DNA of 64,000 nt from Amycolatopsis sp. (GCF_025464955.1 NZ_JAODNM010000067.1:55943-119942), one strand, 5' to 3'; positions 23,437 to 32,525 are shown, counted from the stretch's first letter. The notes: generated by a model from the letters alone, not told the origin. A program made the numbers and translations.

Positions 23437-24282
23437 TCAGAAGGATGAGGGGAAGCCGCTCGCCGGAGCCGGCGGACGCGTGTACCCGGCGGTGGCCGCG
23501 ACCCCCACGTCCGCGGCGGCGACCGTCGTCTCGCACAGCCGCCGGAAGGCGAGGACGTCGAGCCCGACGCACAGCACCGAGATCCCGCTTTCCAGTGCGG
23601 CGGAACAGGTTTCCGGTGACGGATCGAGGATCGGACCGCCGATCAGCGCCACGCCGTGCCGCTTCGCCGCGGCGTATACTGCGCGCTGGGCTTCCCGAAC
23701 CTTGGGGCTGCTGTGCATGCTGGGCCCTTCACCGAGGGCGAAGGCGAGTTCCCCGGCCGCGAAGACCAGCATCTCGACCTGGTCCAGCGCGCAGATCTCG
23801 TCGATCTCGGCAACGGCCTCGACGGTTTCGATCATCGGGATCACCAGTAGCCCGGAGTCGCTCTCGCGCAGGTAGTCGTCGAAGCCGGCGATGGTGTAGC
23901 CCGGCACGCGCAGCGCGGGGCAGAGCCCGCGAGTGCCGCGGGGCGGGAAGGTCAGCGCGTTGATCATCCCGCGCATGTCGGCGGCGGAGCGCACCATCGG
24001 CACCACGATGCCCGCGGCGCCGGCCTCCAGGGCTCGCCGGGCCGACGTCGTATCGGCCGGGTCGGGGATTCGGACCAGCGGGACCAGGCCGGCGACCTCG
24101 CAGGTGCGCATCGTGTCTTCGAGCGCGCGCGGATCGAGGGCGCTGTGCTCGCTGTCGAGCCAGACGTAGTCGAACCCGGTCGAGCCGAGCACCTCGATGA
24201 GCGTGTGGTTCCCGGTGAAGCACTGCATCCCGATGGGCACGACGTGCTCGTCGACCATGCTGAGCAGGCGGTTTCTCGCCAT
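23437..24282 (-). CDS. HpcH/HpaI family aldolase
   Basis: The 281-residue protein matches class II 2-oxo-acid aldolases (HpcH/HpaI, GarL). It shows FDYVWLDSEHSALDPRALED near the active-site entrance, AGIVVPMVRSAADM, and the metal-binding segment IPMIETVEAVAEIDEI. Such enzymes split 4-hydroxy-2-oxo acids to pyruvate (or pyruvate semialdehyde partners) and an aldehyde, often late in aromatic catabolism. ATG 24282 has GGAGTGAAG upstream. It is transcribed from control region B. A broken paralogue lies at 32526-32786. Confidence 0.88.
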   Translation of the reverse strand: MARNRLLSMVDEHVVPIGMQCFTGNHTLIEVLGSTGFDYVWLDSEHSALDPRALEDTMRTCEVAGLVPLVRIPDPADTTSARRALEAGAAGIVVPMVRSAADMRGMINALTFPPRGTRGLCPALRVPGYTIAGFDDYLRESDSGLLVIPMIETVEAVAEIDEICALDQVEMLVFAAGELAFALGEGPSMHSSPKVREAQRAVYAAAKRHGVALIGGPILDPSPETCSAALESGISVLCVGLDVLAFRRLCETTVAAADVGVAATAGYTRPPAPASGFPSSF

Positions 24283-24289
24283 CTTCACT

Positions 24290-24368
24290 CCAAAAAGAAA
24301 CGATCGGTTTCGCTTAGTGTCGACGGTAGCCGTCAGGATGGTGTAACGCAACCGATCGTTTCCGTTAT
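24290..24368 (-). promoter_or_regulatory. TetR control region B: two operators and a promoter for the aldolase
   Basis: Site 1 (24290-24317) and site 2 (24344-24368) match those of region A. Read on the minus strand, site 2 holds the -35 box TTGCGT (24346-24351). A 17-base spacer follows, then the -10 box TACCGT (24323-24328); site 1 covers the start point. Unlike the other two copies, no tetR gene lies on the far side. The far-side -10 equivalent has changed to TTATGG. Confidence 0.8.
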
Positions 24369-24567
24369 GGCGACTTGCCGGGCGCAGAGGATCCGCGTGA
24401 ACCAGGAGATTCCGGCGTCGCGGATGCAGGCGACGACGTGATGTGAGGGATGCCGCTGATGGCGGGCACCGCCTACCCGCCGGGGTCCGCGAACAGCCCG
24501 GCTGCCTCGATCCCGGCGACCGGCACGAGGGTCCCTTCGGCGAGCGCTGCCGCCTGTGCTCGCCGGG

Positions 24568-25086
24568 TCACGGAGCCTTCCCCTGCCCAGGTGTACCTGC
24601 GATCGCTAGCTCGGCCCGGGTAGGAGGCGTGCTTGCCTCTCGCGAAGTCGTCGAGTGTCCCAGCGGCGACCGATTCGCCTGACGCTGTGCGGGCAATACG
24701 CCGGCCAGCAAGCTGATCCCGAGTGGAATCGCCGCTGCCGAGACGCCGGTGGTGGCTCGTCCCACGATCATCACGGTCACATCGGACGTGAGTGCGTCCA
24801 CGATCGAGCCGATGGCGAGACAACCCAGACACACCAGCAACATCAACCGACGTCCCAGCATGTCGGCGAAGCGCCCGACGATCGGTACGGACACCGCCCC
24901 TACCAGCAATGTCGAGGTCAGCAGCCACTGCGTCTCGGCGGCGGACGCCCCGATCTCGCGCGAGATCACCGACAGGACGGGGATTACCAGGGTCTGGGTC
25001 AGGGCTGCGGCCAGCGCCCCCAAACCGACCGCGCCGATCTCCAGGTTCGCGCGCGGGGATGTGACTGCTTGCGGGGTCGAACTCAT
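24568..25086 (-). pseudogene. MFS (DHA2-type) transporter, N-terminal fragment
   Basis: The first 140 residues are a normal MFS N-terminus: four to five helices with VPIVGRFADMLGRRLMLLV and GRATTGVSAAAIPLGISLLAGVLP. Similarity then stops and 30 unrelated residues lead to a stop, whereas intact proteins have over 450 residues. The 3' two thirds are lost. It is divergent from a MarR gene with a shared palindromic operator, as in drug-efflux pairs. Confidence 0.8.
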
Positions 25087-25242
25087 ATCAGCTCGTCAGT
25101 AGTCATGTTGCTGTCAGCGGTCGTGCTGGTGAAAGCAGCGGAGCGCGAGGAGAACGCCCCGAGGGCTCCCGCGGTCAGCCCTTAGGTGCCGGTCAGAAAC
25201 GTGCTTCGACAGCGACAGCCATGACTTGCGAGCTACACATGT

Positions 25243-25275
25243 ATTGCACCATGCACAAGCTGCGCATGGTGCAAT
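25243..25275. promoter_or_regulatory. MarR-type operator between divergent MFS fragment and marR
   Basis: ATTGCACCATGC (25243-25254) and GCATGGTGCAAT (25264-25275) are perfect inverted repeats 9 bases apart. The pair lies midway between the divergent starts at 25086 and 25341 and suits autoregulation by the MarR protein. Confidence 0.65.
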
Positions 25276-25340
25276 CAACATGCATCATGAGGGTCGACAT
25301 GGGGTGACGTAACAGAGACGCGCCATCGGCGGCGAACGGC

Positions 25341-25801
25341 ATGGACTTGCACCAGGCAAGCGAGCACATCGAGCGGGAACTGCTGATCATGACCCGACAT
25401 CGCGAGATGACCTCCTCCCGCCGCACCCGTCCGGGCGATTACCTCGATCGCAGCGCTTACGTGCTGCTGAGCAGGCTTGAGGTCCAGGGCCCGATGTCGA
25501 TCGCCGAGTTCGTCGAGGCGTTCGGGCTCGCCGCGTCCACGTTCACCCGGCAGACGAACGCCCTGCTCAAGGACGGGTTGGTGGAGCGGATGCTCGACCC
25601 GGACGGCGGACTCGCCCGCAAGCTCCGCATCACCGGCAACGGAGCGAAGAGGCTCGCCTGGGAACGGAACCAGTTCGTCGCCGGACTCGCCGGCGTGTTC
25701 GTCGCTGGCCACCCGAACGGCTGGCGAACTTCGTCGCCGACCTCCAGCAGTTCAACACCGACATCGAGCGGCTCACCGGTCGTCCCTGGCCTCGCGGCTG
25801 A
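25341..25801 (+). pseudogene. MarR-family regulator with 3' frameshift
   Basis: The N-terminal 130 residues read as a MarR winged helix (MSIAEFVEAFGLAASTFTRQTNALLKDGLVERMLD). After FVAGLAGVF, near 25712, the natural C-terminal helix continues in the +1 frame. That frame reads RWPPERLANFVADLQQFNTDIERL and stops at 25801. One missing base explains this. In frame, translation instead runs to 25877 with a low-complexity tail. This is either a recent mutation or a sequencing error; a single-base check would decide. Confidence 0.75.
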
Positions 25802-25861
25802 CCCCATTCGGATCCCTCGCGGCGATGTGGGAGCAGGTCGGCCCCCGGCTAGGAGGCTTGT

Positions 25862-27361
25862 TCATCGCTTTCGTTGATGCTTGAGGCCGATTCGATAGAA
25901 GATCCGCGCAAGCACGCGATAGGTGAAAGCATCGAATGGCCATTGGGTGACGATGCGGCCCGTCGAGGACTTGTAATAGTTGTTCGCAGCGACCCACGAT
26001 GTCTTGCGCATGCTCTTCTGCAGCCATTTGTCGAAAATCTCGAACGGCCGCTCGCGTGTTTCGATCGTGCCGCCGTGACGCTGCAGGCGCTTGATCGACC
26101 GGGTTGCCCACTTGGCCTCGGCGCGGTGGTTGCTGAAGATCTCTCCACCGTTGGTGTTGGGCCCGTAGAGCATGAAGAAGTTCGGCATGTCCGGCACGGT
26201 GATACCCAGCAGGGCGCGTGGCTCCGTGCCCCAGATGTCGTGCAGGCTTCGGCCGTTGCGGCCGATTACCCGTAACGAGCTGAGTACATTCGCCTGCTGG
26301 AAACCGGTCGCCATGATGAGGATGTCCACGGGTGTCTCGATACCGCCCGCATCGACAACACCGTTGCGGGTCACGCCGACAACAGCGCGGGGGATGATTT
26401 CGACGTTCGGCCGAAGTAGTGCCGGATAGAACGCGCCGCTCAGGATTGTGCGTTTTCCCGCGAACGGATATTTCGGGGTGACTGCCTCCTTGAGATCAGG
26501 TCGTTCGGCGAACACGCTGTCGATGTAGGCAAGTGCCTTTTCCTGCAAATTTTGGTTCATCTTCGTGGCGGGGCGCCACATCCGCGCAAAGGCCTGCGTC
26601 CGCATCTGCGCGACATAGGGCTTGACCCGCCTCCAGCGACGCTTCAGTTCGCTCTCGTTGGCGAACTTGGCCCGCTCCTCGGGGTTGTAGTCGCGGTCGC
26701 CCTTCGGGAGCACCCAGCCTGGCTCGCGCTGGAAGAGATGCAGCTTCTCGACCAGGGGAGCGATCGCCGCAACGACCTGCGAGGACGTCGACCCAGTTCC
26801 TGCGACCGCGACGCGTTTACCGGCGAGATCGTGCTCGTGTTCCCAGCGCGCGGTGTGGAACTTCGGCCCTTCGAACTCGTCGAGCCCCGGCCAGTCCGGA
26901 TAGTGGGGGACGTTCATCAATCCCACCGCGCTGATCAGTACCCGGGCGGTGACGAACTCGCCCGTGGAAAGGGAGACACGGTACCGCTGGGCGTCTTCGG
27001 ACCAGACGGCCTCGACGGCCGTGGTCAGCAACGAGACATGCGGCGAGAGGTCGTACTCGTCGACGAGGTCCTTGATATACCGCTGCATTTCGGGCTGCTG
27101 CGCATGCGTTCGTGACCAGTCGAAAGCCTTGAACGGGAAGGAGTACAGGTGCGACGGGACGTCGACCTCAGCACCGGGATAGTGATTGTCCCACCACGTT
27201 CCACCGAGGCCGGCAGCCTTCTCGATGATGCGGAAGTCGTGGATGCCGGACTTCTTCAGGTAGATGCCGGCGGCAACGCCGCCGAAGCCCCCGCCGACGA
27301 CGAGGGCGGTCACATCGGACTGAGACGACGGCTTGTCCCGCATCGCGGGGGTGGTGTTCAC
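25862..27361 (-). CDS. Flavin-containing Baeyer-Villiger-type monooxygenase
   Basis: The 499-residue protein has the FAD motif VVGGGFGG (residues 21-28) and the type I BVMO fingerprint FEGPKFHTARW (163-173, F-x-G-x3-H-x3-W). The NADPH-binding motif VAGTGSTSSQ follows. These enzymes insert oxygen next to a ketone to give an ester or lactone, or oxidise heteroatoms. The start is GTG 27361, whose bases overlap the stop of the CoA ligase upstream (GTGA), so the two are translationally coupled. The substrate is unknown; the neighbours suggest a CoA-activated ring or ketone pathway. Confidence 0.9.
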   Translation of the reverse strand: MNTTPAMRDKPSSQSDVTALVVGGGFGGVAAGIYLKKSGIHDFRIIEKAAGLGGTWWDNHYPGAEVDVPSHLYSFPFKAFDWSRTHAQQPEMQRYIKDLVDEYDLSPHVSLLTTAVEAVWSEDAQRYRVSLSTGEFVTARVLISAVGLMNVPHYPDWPGLDEFEGPKFHTARWEHEHDLAGKRVAVAGTGSTSSQVVAAIAPLVEKLHLFQREPGWVLPKGDRDYNPEERAKFANESELKRRWRRVKPYVAQMRTQAFARMWRPATKMNQNLQEKALAYIDSVFAERPDLKEAVTPKYPFAGKRTILSGAFYPALLRPNVEIIPRAVVGVTRNGVVDAGGIETPVDILIMATGFQQANVLSSLRVIGRNGRSLHDIWGTEPRALLGITVPDMPNFFMLYGPNTNGGEIFSNHRAEAKWATRSIKRLQRHGGTIETRERPFEIFDKWLQKSMRKTSWVAANNYYKSSTGRIVTQWPFDAFTYRVLARIFYRIGLKHQRKR

Positions 27362-28992
27362 CGGCCACCTGCTTCCTGCTGGAACCGCACGGGAACGGGG
27401 ACCGAGCCGGCGAGCCGGTCCCAACTGCGGGCGCCAGGTGGTTTCGAGCGCAGTGAGCCCTTCTGGGCGCGGCCGGTCGTCGGCGTGCGCGGAAGTGCGT
27501 TCACCTGCTCAAGAAACCGAGGAATCATGAAGCGCGGCATGGACTGTGCCAGCGATAGTCCCACCGCGGCGAGATTCAGTGACACCCCCGGACTCGCCAC
27601 CAGAAAGATCTTGACGTCCTGCTCCCCGTCCTCCGCAGGTACACCCACGGCCGCCGCCTCGGCGATGCCTGCAACCTCCAGGGCGTATGCCTCCACTTCG
27701 AAGGACGAAATGTTCTCGCCCTTGCGTCGAATGCAGTCCTTGAAACGATCAACGAAGTAGAAATTGCCGTCCGAATCTTGTCTCAACGCATCGCCGGTGT
27801 GGAACCAGCCATTGTGCCAGGCTGCCGCGGTGGCCTCCGGGTTGCGAAAATAGCCGGCGTTGAGGGACCAGGGGACGGATGTTCTCACCGCGAGTTCACC
27901 AACATCGCCAACTTCGACTTCTCGGTCATGTTCGTCAACGAGCCGGACCTCATAGCCTCGCGGGTCGGCAGCATTCAATCCGCCACAGGACTCCAGGTTT
28001 GTGCCATCTATGTCTACGCCATAAATTGGCCCGCCAATTTCCGTCATCCCGAATCCGGTGCTGACCGCGACACCGAAGCGCCGCATGAATTCTTTTGTAT
28101 CCTTCGTGACGGGTGCAGTCCACATGAATTGCAGAGGACTTTTCGCATCGGCGTCGACCGGAGGCTGGCTGAGCAGATATTTGATCATGGCGGGAAAGAG
28201 TTGTGTTACCCTGCAATCGTAGCGGGCTATGTCTTCCCAAAATGCACTGACACTGAACGTCTCCCGCAGTACAAGGGTGCGCTCTTCGGTCAGTGCTGAA
28301 GTCAGCGCCGATTTGCCGGACAGGTGCGCGGGTGAAAGAAACGAATATCGAGAACCGCCTCGAATCCGCTCCGGCAGTCGCTTGATGGACGTAGCCTGCA
28401 TTCCCCATGGGATGACTACGCCTTTCGGTGGGCCGGTCGTGCCCGAGGTGTAGATGATGCAGGCGGTGTCATGCCTTTCCGCGTACTGAAATTCGACATC
28501 TATTTCACGCGCGGCGAATTCAGGGTTGCTCAGCACCCGTAGGCCGCCCGCGGTTTGCTCAATGCCTTCTGCCGCGTCGATTACGACGATCTGCTCCAAC
28601 GTGTCGAGGCCATCTGCGATGGACAGGAGGTTCTCAAGGAAAGCCGACTGCGTGACCAGTATCCGTGGCTCAGCGTGGTTCAGCAGGTACGTCAGCAGTC
28701 GGCCCTTGAGTTGCGGATTGATGGGAACCTCGACTGCGCCGAGTCCGCTCAGGCTGATCCAGACGTAATAGGCATCGAAAGTCGGGCCGAGCAGGGTCGC
28801 CACGTGGTCGCCGGCGACCACCCCATGAGCCGCCATCCGCCGGGCCCATGTTTGAACGTTCGCGCCGAACTCCGCAAAAGTGACGCTAAGACCGGTGGGA
28901 GCGTCGATAAGCGCGACCTGCTCGGGCGCTGAGGCTACTCGGTCGCGCAGCACTCGCGGCAGAGTCGTGGTCGACATAATTGGTGAATCCAT
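27358..28992 (-). CDS. AMP-forming acyl-CoA ligase
   Basis: The 544-residue protein carries the adenylation motifs IIYTSGTTGPPKGVV, STGFGMTEIGG, GWFHTGDALRQDSDGNFYFVDRFKD and IRRKGENISSFEVEA, with a C-terminal lysine motif replaced near RTPTTGRAQKGSL. It activates a carboxylic acid to its CoA thioester with ATP. ATG 28992 has AAAGGGG upstream; an in-frame ATG at 28977 is an alternative. It is the first gene of a unit with the monooxygenase and is divergent from the enoyl-CoA-hydratase gene. Base composition here is less GC-rich than in the backbone genes. Confidence 0.92.
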   Translation of the reverse strand: MDSPIMSTTTLPRVLRDRVASAPEQVALIDAPTGLSVTFAEFGANVQTWARRMAAHGVVAGDHVATLLGPTFDAYYVWISLSGLGAVEVPINPQLKGRLLTYLLNHAEPRILVTQSAFLENLLSIADGLDTLEQIVVIDAAEGIEQTAGGLRVLSNPEFAAREIDVEFQYAERHDTACIIYTSGTTGPPKGVVIPWGMQATSIKRLPERIRGGSRYSFLSPAHLSGKSALTSALTEERTLVLRETFSVSAFWEDIARYDCRVTQLFPAMIKYLLSQPPVDADAKSPLQFMWTAPVTKDTKEFMRRFGVAVSTGFGMTEIGGPIYGVDIDGTNLESCGGLNAADPRGYEVRLVDEHDREVEVGDVGELAVRTSVPWSLNAGYFRNPEATAAAWHNGWFHTGDALRQDSDGNFYFVDRFKDCIRRKGENISSFEVEAYALEVAGIAEAAAVGVPAEDGEQDVKIFLVASPGVSLNLAAVGLSLAQSMPRFMIPRFLEQVNALPRTPTTGRAQKGSLRSKPPGARSWDRLAGSVPVPVRFQQEAGGR

Positions 28993-29319
28993 GCGAACCC
29001 CTTTGTTCTCCTTGCCTGGCCATGCGAACCCGCTCAACCAGGTCGGCACAGTCGACTGTGGCACCGAGGCTCGGCAGACGCTTGAACGATGCTCCTGGGT
29101 CCTTGCACGATCCTCTTGATGCCGACAATCACCGCGGGTCGTGTGCTGGAATCGCGGAATGTCTCTGGGCGAGCTGCACGCGCTGCTGGAACGGCAGGTA
29201 CGTCCGGATTCGTGCAACTTCCCTCCACCGCCGCGACGTCTTGAACGTCCAGCCGCATCGTCGGTCCGGTGCTTGCCGACCGCACCGATGCCGGCTCTCG
29301 AAGATCGGACATCCATCTC
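28993..29319. other. 327-bp divergent intergenic region (CoA ligase / enoyl-CoA hydratase)
   Basis: The region must hold the promoters of the two divergent catabolic units. I see no convincing hexamers, palindrome or small gene in it. Confidence 0.5.
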
Positions 29320-30126
29320 ATGTATGACGACTACGACAATTTCCTGGTCAAGGCCGACGGTCCGATTCTTGAAGTGATCATCAATCGGCCCGCTGCGCGA
29401 AACGCGATCACCTACGCTCTTGAGGAGGAGCTTGAGCGCCTGCTGAACACTGCTGCCGACGATGACGCAATCCGCGTGGTGACGCTCCGCGGAGCCGGCA
29501 AGCTGTTCTCCGCTGGGCACGACCTCAAGGAGGTAGCCGCCAAATATGTCGCCGGCGGACCGCCGCCTCACAAGGTTCCTCACCTTCGCGCCATGTGGTA
29601 CTTCCCCAAGCCGATCATTGCGGGCGTACATGAGTATGTGGGGCCGATCGCACAGGACATCGTTGCCCACTGCGACTTCGTGATCGCCGTGGAAGGGACG
29701 AAGTTCAGTTTTGAACAGGCTCGAATGGGTGCCGGCGTCATCGCCTACTCGCCGCTGGTTTTCCAGTTGCCGATGCGGGTCTACAAGAAGCTGATGATGG
29801 CCGGCGGCTGGTACACCGCCGAGCAGGCGCTCAAGTGGGACTTCGTCCAACGAGTCGTCCCTGCCGACGAACTCGACACCGTCGTTCGGGCGTGGGCCGA
29901 CGAGTTGGCCCTGGTGCCGCCTCAGCAGACCAAGGCGGCAAAGCTCGGCATTCACCGTCAGTACGAGCTGATGGGGTTGGCCAACATGGCACTCGTGCAA
30001 AACGCGCTCAGTGGTCACGGGTCGGCTGACGACAAGAAGTTCTTTGCCACGGTTATGGAAAGTGGCCTTCGTAAGGCACTTGAGTTCCGGCAGACGAATT
30101 CCGACGAAAGCATTTCGCAGGTTTGA
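29320..30126 (+). CDS. Enoyl-CoA hydratase/isomerase family protein
   Basis: The 268-residue protein has the crotonase N-terminus (LEVIINRPAARNAITYALEEEL) and the first oxyanion-hole segment GKLFSAGHDLKE. The second oxyanion segment reads EYVGPIAQDIVAHCD, not the usual GGAG, and the catalytic glutamates of true hydratases are not evident. It may thus catalyse a different reaction of this superfamily, such as isomerisation, decarboxylation or C-C hydrolysis. Its neighbours and the divergent CoA ligase indicate a CoA-thioester substrate. ATG 29320 has only a weak ribosome site. Confidence 0.88.
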   Translation: MYDDYDNFLVKADGPILEVIINRPAARNAITYALEEELERLLNTAADDDAIRVVTLRGAGKLFSAGHDLKEVAAKYVAGGPPPHKVPHLRAMWYFPKPIIAGVHEYVGPIAQDIVAHCDFVIAVEGTKFSFEQARMGAGVIAYSPLVFQLPMRVYKKLMMAGGWYTAEQALKWDFVQRVVPADELDTVVRAWADELALVPPQQTKAAKLGIHRQYELMGLANMALVQNALSGHGSADDKKFFATVMESGLRKALEFRQTNSDESISQV

Positions 30127-30184
30127 CGTCGGATCATTGCCTACGATGCCGTGTCCACTCAACGAATCTTGTCAGGACGAGTCA

Positions 30185-30481
30185 ATGATTCGACACGTAG
30201 TTTTGCTGAAATGGCGTAAGGAACTTTCGCCCGCCGAGATGACCGAGGTTCGGAGCTGTCTTGACAAGCTGGGCGCGGAAGCGCCGTCTGTTGGGGCAAT
30301 GGCGCACGGATCTGGTCTGAGTATCGCCGACTCCGGAGCAGACTACGCGCTCACTGCTGATTTCGACGATGCGGCCGGTTGGCGGGCCTACGCTGAACAT
30401 CCGTCTCATGACCTGCCTCGGCAAGTCTTGCGTAGGCTCGCGTCCGAAGTGACAGCGATTCAATTCACTGTGCCTGATTAA
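30185..30481 (+). CDS. Dabb (stress-responsive alpha/beta-barrel) domain protein
   Basis: The 98-residue protein begins MIRHVVLLKWRKELSPAEM and ends in the alpha/beta-barrel strand TAIQFTVPD, as in Dabb ferredoxin-like dimers. This fold includes plant olivetolic acid cyclase and bacterial enzymes acting on polyketide-like or aromatic intermediates. It follows the hydratase by 58 bases in the same direction. A role on the same pathway intermediate is inferred. Confidence 0.85.
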   Translation: MIRHVVLLKWRKELSPAEMTEVRSCLDKLGAEAPSVGAMAHGSGLSIADSGADYALTADFDDAAGWRAYAEHPSHDLPRQVLRRLASEVTAIQFTVPD

Positions 30482-30523
30482 TCTACGAAAGCTTCACTAT
30501 TTGCGTGAACAGGAGAGGGCCAG

Positions 30524-31042
30524 TTGAAGCGAATCATTTGCGGAGTTGGCGGGAGTGGAAAGAACACTGTCCTGTTTCAGGGCGCGCCTCGCGCCATGGC
30601 GATGGGGAACCAAGAAGTCGAAGTTTCGTCGGAGGCTCCGAGCACCCGCATGTACCTTGGGTGGGCCGCGGCGGCGGTCGATGGCAGCACCAACGACTAC
30701 GTGGCCGAGATCCAGGAGTTCAACTTCAAGCTGAGCCCGGGAGAAGTCCGGTTTCTGCGAGTCGAGGTCGCTCCCGGAAGCGCGAGCCCGATGCACCGGA
30801 CGCCGCACATCAACGAATATCTGGTGGCCATCTCTGGCGAGCTGACGATGCACACCGAGGACGGAATGTCGGTCAAGTTCGCCGCTGGTGACATGCTGGT
30901 GCAGCTCGCTGGCTGGCACTCGTGGAGGAACGACGGAGACGAGCCGTTCGTCATGGCCGGGGTCGCCATCGGGGTCGAAACCGACGAGGACGTCGCCTTC
31001 GGAGTTCAGCTGGCGGACGACGATACTGAACATGGAGGCTGA
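30524..31042 (+). CDS. Cupin-domain protein
   Basis: The 172-residue protein has a cupin core: motif 1 around MHRTPHINEYLVAISGELTMH (two His and a Glu as metal ligands) and motif 2 around GDMLVQLAGWHSWRNDGDEP. It starts at TTG 30524 with AGGAGAGG upstream. It could be a metal-dependent dioxygenase, isomerase or sensor. It closes the run hydratase-Dabb-cupin. Confidence 0.8.
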   Translation: MKRIICGVGGSGKNTVLFQGAPRAMAMGNQEVEVSSEAPSTRMYLGWAAAAVDGSTNDYVAEIQEFNFKLSPGEVRFLRVEVAPGSASPMHRTPHINEYLVAISGELTMHTEDGMSVKFAAGDMLVQLAGWHSWRNDGDEPFVMAGVAIGVETDEDVAFGVQLADDDTEHGG

Positions 31043-31155
31043 AGTCCGCACAGTCGAGGATTGCGACATCGCGCTCGTGTCCTGGAACGGGCGGCATCAT
31101 GAGTGAACAAATCGCCGTTGTGCCGCGTGGCTGGAATGCCGGAGGCGAGCCGTAA
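31032..31155 (+). other. Two overlapping short frames at the end of the cupin operon
   Basis: An ATG inside the cupin stop region opens a 24-codon frame (31032-31106, starting MEAEVRTVED). Its stop overlaps the ATG of an 18-codon frame (31099-31155, starting MSEQIAVVPRGWN). The start-stop overlaps look like an operon whose downstream gene was deleted soon after its start. No family is recognisable. Confidence 0.3.
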
Positions 31156-31166
31156 AAGCTGCCGTA

Positions 31167-31802
31167 CTAGTTGCTGACGCCGACCGCGTGTTGGATCGTG
31201 CCGGGTACGGAGATGTAGTCCAGCATTGCGCGAGCAACGTCTGAACGGGTGATCGTGGTGCCGGTCGGGCCCGCTTCGATGGCATCACGGTAGGAGCCCT
31301 TGGCTTTGGCGTTCGTCAGACGGGGCGGCCGTAGCGCCGTCCAGTCAAGACCGCTCTCGCGCAGGATCCGCTCCATTCGCTCGAGGTCGATGTATGCCTC
31401 ACGGAGAACTGCCCACAGTGCGGGGGTGAGTACTCGGTGCGAGAACCACGGCTGCCCCACTCCGGTACGGTTCAGCGTGCCCGAGCTCATCACGACGATG
31501 CGTCGTACACCGGTCGCCACCATCGCTTCCACCGCCGCTCGGACCGACGTCGATGCCGGCCTGAGCGGGTCCGCCCGGCCGGCTTGACCGATGCCGGACA
31601 GCACGGCGTCGGCCCCTTCGATAACCCCGGTCAGCGACGTGGCATCGAGGGGATTCGTGCGGACGACCGAGAGGCTCTCGTGCTCGATGCCCAGCCGGGC
31701 GGGATCCCGGACCACCGCGGTCACCTTGTGCCCATCGGCCAAGGCGTGCCTGACGACATGCCGCCCCACTCCACCGGTGGCACCCAGTACCGTGAGATTC
31801 AT
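31167..31802 (-). CDS. NmrA-like/SDR-type NAD(P)-binding protein
   Basis: The 211-residue protein begins MNLTVLGATGGVGRHVVRHAL, the GxxGxxG Rossmann motif of NmrA/atypical SDR proteins. It continues with GVRRIVVMSSGTLNR and LRPPRLTNAKAKG. Members are NAD(P)H-dependent reductases or redox sensors. It converges with the cupin operon. Specific function unknown. Confidence 0.88.
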   Translation of the reverse strand: MNLTVLGATGGVGRHVVRHALADGHKVTAVVRDPARLGIEHESLSVVRTNPLDATSLTGVIEGADAVLSGIGQAGRADPLRPASTSVRAAVEAMVATGVRRIVVMSSGTLNRTGVGQPWFSHRVLTPALWAVLREAYIDLERMERILRESGLDWTALRPPRLTNAKAKGSYRDAIEAGPTGTTITRSDVARAMLDYISVPGTIQHAVGVSN

Positions 31803-31835
31803 AGCCCCTCCAAGGGTGCGTATATGCCGACGACT

Positions 31836-32396
31836 CTAATGCTCTTGATCTTTGTCGGGTGGGATAGCGTCGATCATGGTGCCGACGAGCAGACATGGGG
31901 AGTCCGAGCGGTTGCTCCAGGCGTGGTTGGTGCCGCGGATGATCACGGTGTCTCCTGGTCGCATGAGGACCTCGTCGACGTCGGTGACGAGGTAGATCTC
32001 GCCTCGGACGCAGGTGATGCAGTCGAGGGTGTCGGTGCGGTGCATGCTGGGGTGCCGGGCGAGGTCGTCAGCGCTGGGCTTGTGCTTCTGCCGCACCTGG
32101 TCGTTGAGGTCGGTGAGGACCTGGCGGTGTTCTGTGGTGTCCGCGGTATCCGGCGGGATTTCGAGGGCGCGGCACAGCATCCCGTTCGGGAACGGTTCCC
32201 GGCGCGCGCCCAGGCCCGCGGTCAGTGACCGGTCGCCCACGATGGCGTTGTCCACGGGTGTCTCCTGGGCGGCCCACAGCGTTGCGCGCCAGTAGAACCC
32301 TTCGCGGGTTTGGACGTTGGTGAGGTCTCGGCCGAGTACGGTCGAGCGGCCTTCGGCGTCGGGTCCGACCACAAACCTGTTCAGACGTGGTGTCAC
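31836..32396 (-). CDS. Cupin-domain protein (actinobacterial type)
   Basis: The 186-residue protein has a C-terminal cupin core with CITCVRGEIYLVTDVDEVLMRPGDTVIIRGTNHAWSNRSD split over two motifs. The first motif contributes Asp/Cys in place of the usual His. GTG 32396 was chosen for its AAAGGAAA site. Similar proteins occur in catabolic clusters near aldolases and dehydrogenases; their chemistry is not settled. It follows the aldolase remnant and GlcG-like gene in the same direction, so it is probably part of the region C transcript. Confidence 0.8.
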   Translation of the reverse strand: MTPRLNRFVVGPDAEGRSTVLGRDLTNVQTREGFYWRATLWAAQETPVDNAIVGDRSLTAGLGARREPFPNGMLCRALEIPPDTADTTEHRQVLTDLNDQVRQKHKPSADDLARHPSMHRTDTLDCITCVRGEIYLVTDVDEVLMRPGDTVIIRGTNHAWSNRSDSPCLLVGTMIDAIPPDKDQEH

Positions 32397-32525
32397 AGCA
32401 CTGGTTTCCTTTCGCGTTGTCGTGGGAGGTGATGTTTCAGCGGGCAGGGAAGGCGCTGGTGGGAGGCGCGGGACGGGTGTCGCGGAGCACGTCATGCCGG
32501 TCCGCGGCCGCCTTGACCTTTCCGG

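Noticed and set aside
28993..30162. N-terminal extension of the CoA ligase frame to about 934 residues
   Set aside because: The extension is antisense to the enoyl-CoA-hydratase gene. The ATG at 28992 has a ribosome site and the normal family start.
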